Below are positions 31,874-35,806 of a stretch of DNA of 35,806 bases, in pieces. The position numbers and the translations under genes were made by a program. Position 1 is the stretch's first letter; every line of letters begins with the position of its first letter. The notes under the pieces are model-generated. The model made no database searches and was not told the origin of the DNA. It was given only the letters and a program-made list of their open reading frames with translations. Location of the stretch: NCBI RefSeq assembly GCF_016900895.1, contig NZ_JAFEUN010000044.1, positions 1-35,806 of the forward strand, written 5' to 3'. This DNA is from Parashewanella hymeniacidonis (GTDB lineage Bacteria; Pseudomonadota; Gammaproteobacteria; Enterobacterales; Shewanellaceae).

Positions 31874-33211
31874 TTATATACTTGTACTACTGATACGTTT
31901 CGACAACACAAAACAAGCTACCCCCATCAAAATATTGGTTACAGGTAGTGCTAACAGCAGACCATGCACACCATAAACCACAGCGCCTAAATAAGCCATG
32001 GGTAACATCAACAAGAACAAGCGACTGACATTAATCACTAATGAGCTGACAGGGCGGTGATAGGCGTTAAGCACATTAGCAAAAAGAATAACTATTCCCA
32101 GTGGGCCGTAAGCCAGCGGTAATACCATCACATAAAAGCTTAACCATTTAATAACCTGTGGGTCTGAGCTGAAAATTTCAGCAATGGGTTTTGCCGAAAA
32201 GAACAGTGGGATATAAAGTACCGTTTGAAAAATAAAGATAAATTTAATTGCCAATTTTACTGCTTGCCTAGCGCGTTCTGGCTGGCCTGCACCAAGGTTT
32301 TGAGAAATAAAAGGCAGTAGACTGGATGATAAGGCCATCACCACAATTAACGCTAAAGATTCAATTCTAATCCCTGCACCAAAGGCTGCTACCGCAGCGT
32401 GATCAAATCTGGCCAACATGGCCATCAATACGGTATTAGCCAATGGGTTAATTAAATTCATTAACGCAGCAGGCCGAGCTATATGAGCCAATCTCGCCCA
32501 ATTATGCCTCATTCTGTTCAAGCAAAACTCAGTCAAGCCCAGCAACTTTTTAGAAACGATAAGTATGTAATTGGAAAACCCAAAAGCGATGCCCCATGCA
32601 ATAAGGGTTGCAATGGCAGCACCTTGAATACCGAGTTCAGTGAAAGGGCCAAGACCAAAAATAAGAACAGGATCCAGGATCACATTAATGACTGAGCTTA
32701 AAATCATAATCAATGCGGGTGAACGAGTATCTCCCGTAGCCCGAATTCCCTGATTTGCCACCATCATTACCACTAAGATCGGCGCCCCAAAGTACCAAAT
32801 ATGCAGATACTGTTTGATCAATTCAATATTGGTCGCCGTTGCCCCTAATACCTTAAAAAGTGGCTCAATAGTGAAGAAGCCAATCATCGCTAATACGAGG
32901 ATAATTGAGAAGCATAATACTAAGGCATCATGCAAAAACACTTTAGCTTGAGATGTATCACCAGAGCCGATTAAACGGCCAAGGTTGGTCGAAACACCAG
33001 AACCAATACCAATGGCGATACTGGACATTATCAACGTTACAGGAAAGGTAAAGCTGATAGCCGCAAGTGCATCAGTGCCGAGCTTACTGATGAAAAAGGT
33101 ATCGATTAAGTTATAACTGAGAACCGTAAAAATGCCGACAATATTAGGCAAGCTCATTTTAAACAGCACTTGAGCAATAGGTGCAGTCAGCAATCCATGT
33201 TTATCTCTCAT
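31874..33211 (-). CDS. MATE-family multidrug/Na+ antiporter
   Basis: A 445-aa membrane protein with twelve hydrophobic helices in two homologous halves, the MATE fold. Typical family sequences include the N-terminal LPNIVGIFTVLSYNLIDTFFI, GIGSGVSTNLGRLIGSG and, in the second half, SSSLLPFISQNLGAGQPERARQAVK. MATE proteins expel cationic drugs or metabolites in exchange for Na+ or H+. Length is normal and no key region is missing. It is transcribed alone, divergently from groES. Whether it is nearer NorM or DinF types cannot be settled by eye; the short N-terminus favours a DinF/MepA-like branch. Confidence 0.9.
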   Translation of the reverse strand: MRDKHGLLTAPIAQVLFKMSLPNIVGIFTVLSYNLIDTFFISKLGTDALAAISFTFPVTLIMSSIAIGIGSGVSTNLGRLIGSGDTSQAKVFLHDALVLCFSIILVLAMIGFFTIEPLFKVLGATATNIELIKQYLHIWYFGAPILVVMMVANQGIRATGDTRSPALIMILSSVINVILDPVLIFGLGPFTELGIQGAAIATLIAWGIAFGFSNYILIVSKKLLGLTEFCLNRMRHNWARLAHIARPAALMNLINPLANTVLMAMLARFDHAAVAAFGAGIRIESLALIVVMALSSSLLPFISQNLGAGQPERARQAVKLAIKFIFIFQTVLYIPLFFSAKPIAEIFSSDPQVIKWLSFYVMVLPLAYGPLGIVILFANVLNAYHRPVSSLVINVSRLFLLMLPMAYLGAVVYGVHGLLLALPVTNILMGVACFVLSKRISSTSI

Positions 33212-33340
33212 AAAAACGTAATTCGTTACCTTAAGAAATGAAAAGTGATAGGTTGTTGGCAGATTTTAGCAAATAACCGCTTAAAAGGCAGTGAACAAGC
33301 TGATGGAAAGTCAAGATTTGGACTTTTTTTTAGCAGCGCA

Positions 33341-33368
33341 CTTGGAATTTTGTTAATTGACCTTATAT
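33341..33368 (+). promoter_or_regulatory. Sigma-32 heat-shock promoter of groES-groEL
   Basis: CTTGGAA (33341-33347) resembles the sigma-32 -35 consensus CTTGAAA and CCTTATAT (33361-33368) the -10 CCCCATNT, with 13 bp between, within the allowed range. It lies 85 bp before groES. Confidence 0.6.
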
Positions 33369-33381
33369 CTCAAACTAACTG

Positions 33382-33423
33382 AGGCGAAAGCCTAAATTAA
33401 ACTGAACGTATAAGCCTAAATTA
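33382..33423 (+). repeat. groES leader: GNRA hairpin and 12-bp direct repeat
   Basis: AGGC-GAAA-GCCT (33382-33393) is a four-pair hairpin with a GNRA tetraloop in the leader. It overlaps the first of two copies of AAGCCTAAATTA (33388-33399 and 33412-33423, 24-bp period). It may affect mRNA stability or translation of the chaperonin operon; no function is known. Confidence 0.4.
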
Positions 33424-33453
33424 CAGGCAGAAACTCGTTAGGAGAATCCATCA

Positions 33454-33747
33454 ATGAATATTCGTCCATTACATGATCGCGTAATCGTAGAGCCGCTTGA
33501 AGTTGAATCAAAATCTGCGGGCGGTATCGTGCTGACTGGTAGCGCTGCAGAGAAATCATCTCGCGGTAAAGTACTGGCTAAAGGTAAAGGTCGTATTTTA
33601 GAAAATGGAAGTGTTCAAGCACTTGAAGTTGAAGTGGGTGATACGGTTATCTTCAACGAAGGTTCCGGTGTTAAGAAAGAGAAGATTGACGGTAAAGAAG
33701 TATTAATCATGTCAGAATCAGACATTCTGGCAATTGTTGCTGAGTAA
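33454..33747 (+). CDS. groES: Co-chaperonin GroES
   Basis: A 97-aa 10-kDa chaperonin that caps Gro[22 protein letters not shown] at the start, the mobile loop [19 protein letters not shown] that contacts GroEL, and [14 protein letters not shown] at the end are all standard. A strong AGGAG lies ahead of ATG. The groEL gene follows 54 bp downstream, forming the usual bicistronic heat-shock operon. Confidence 0.98.
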   Translation: MNIRPLHDRVIVEPLEVESKSAGGIVLTGSAAEKSSRGKVLAKGKGRILENGSVQALEVEVGDTVIFNEGSGVKKEKIDGKEVLIMSESDILAIVAE

Positions 33748-33771
33748 TTGGCATCTTTAAACCCAATTTAA

Positions 33772-35448
<1,677 letters not shown>

Positions 35449-35478
35449 TAAATCGTCGCTAAGCTTTCCCTTTTAAAG

Positions 35479-35507
35479 AAACCGTAAGTCATTGGCTTAC
35501 GGTTTTT
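35479..35507 (+). terminator. Rho-independent terminator after groEL
   Basis: AAACCGTAAG (35479-35488) pairs perfectly with CTTACGGTTT (35496-35505) around a 7-nt loop, and T residues run to 35507. It lies 31 bp after the groEL stop. Confidence 0.9.
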
Positions 35508-35806
35508 ACTTATCTGTAATTGACTCTTTAATAATACTCAGTAGCGTAAATAAAAAGCGATTCAAGCTTTAAAAACCCTATTTATAAAGTGACTCGAATA
35601 AAGAGTTATCTTGATTGTAGTGCCATAATTATTTCGCTATAACGTACCGCTGACTGCGCCCGCCTGCGGCTGTCTTGGTTAAACCTAGATAAATCAGTTG
35701 ATAAATGGCATAACACTACAACCTGATGTTTTTATAGGCCGAGTCTATGAAATTGCGAGGTTCTACCATTCACCCATTAGGTGAAGCTCCAAATACACAA
35801 CTATCA
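35508..35806. other. Gene-free right edge with a short inverted-repeat-bounded segment
   Basis: No supportable complete gene. TTGTAGTG (35615-35622) and CACTACAA (35714-35721) bound a 107-bp segment whose middle is GC-rich (around 35650-35680) in an AT-rich setting. An open frame from ATG 35747 runs off the window but is only 20 codons and is not called. Confidence 0.45.

Noticed and set aside
35747-35806. Open frame MKLRGSTIHPLGE running off the right edge
   Set aside because: Only 20 codons visible, with a weak ribosome site and no recognised family.

Overview
The window looks like chromosomal DNA of a marine-type gammaproteobacterium, probably an Alteromonadales member near Shewanella, Colwellia or Pseudoalteromonas. 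This is inferred from the GroES/GroEL sequences, the AT-rich composition and the style of the hybrid kinase and metalloprotease. Roughly the first 22.98 kb is the right-hand part of a mobile genomic island. The rest is host backbone with local decay.

Island cargo (1-12.5 kb): (a) a copper block on the + strand: a CopD-like membrane protein, an NTF2-like secreted protein, then a MerR-type regulator, a CopA-type Cu-ATPase and a membrane-tethered cupredoxin-like protein, the last three behind a textbook 19-bp-spacer MerR promoter; (b) a serine resolvase preceded by a three-subsite res-like region and followed 18 bp later by a complete QatABCD anti-phage operon (KAP ATPase, QatB, QueC-like QatC, TatD-like QatD); (c) a manganese exporter MntP started with TTG; (d) on the - strand a minimal mercury module, merR, merC and a GDCCVxC protein, with a classic mer operator between merR and merC and no mercuric reductase; (e) an orphan 59-aa VbhA-like antitoxin with no Fic toxin beside it, and a region with two related palindromes.

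Island mobility block (12.3-22.94 kb): six genes on the - strand, every junction overlapping or only 3 bp apart. In transcription order they are a 1112-aa protein with a degenerate tyrosine-recombinase C-terminus, a 789-aa tyrosine recombinase, a coiled-coil protein, a small HTH/coiled-coil-like protein, a RecD-like helicase and a 449-aa tyrosine recombinase. A very acidic 66-aa ORF faces this operon tail to tail. This is the best candidate for an incompletely described system: a multi-recombinase plus helicase transposition module of broadly Tn554/recombinase-trio style.

The island ends inside a PhoH-family (PIN-PhoH) ATPase gene. Only the 3' part remains (22983-23522), and recognisable coding sequence restarts at the Lys-Thr of the Walker A motif, so the element appears to have integrated into the P-loop codons. 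The 5' half lies outside the window.

Backbone (23-35.8 kb): a decayed hypothetical gene, a 1228-aa hybrid sensor kinase with its own promoter, a secreted zinc metalloprotease, a structured 108-bp non-coding element that may be an IS200/IS605 end relic, a hypothetical gene with a recent 30-bp tandem duplication, a MATE exporter on the - strand, and groES-groEL behind a sigma-32-like promoter with a good terminator after groEL.
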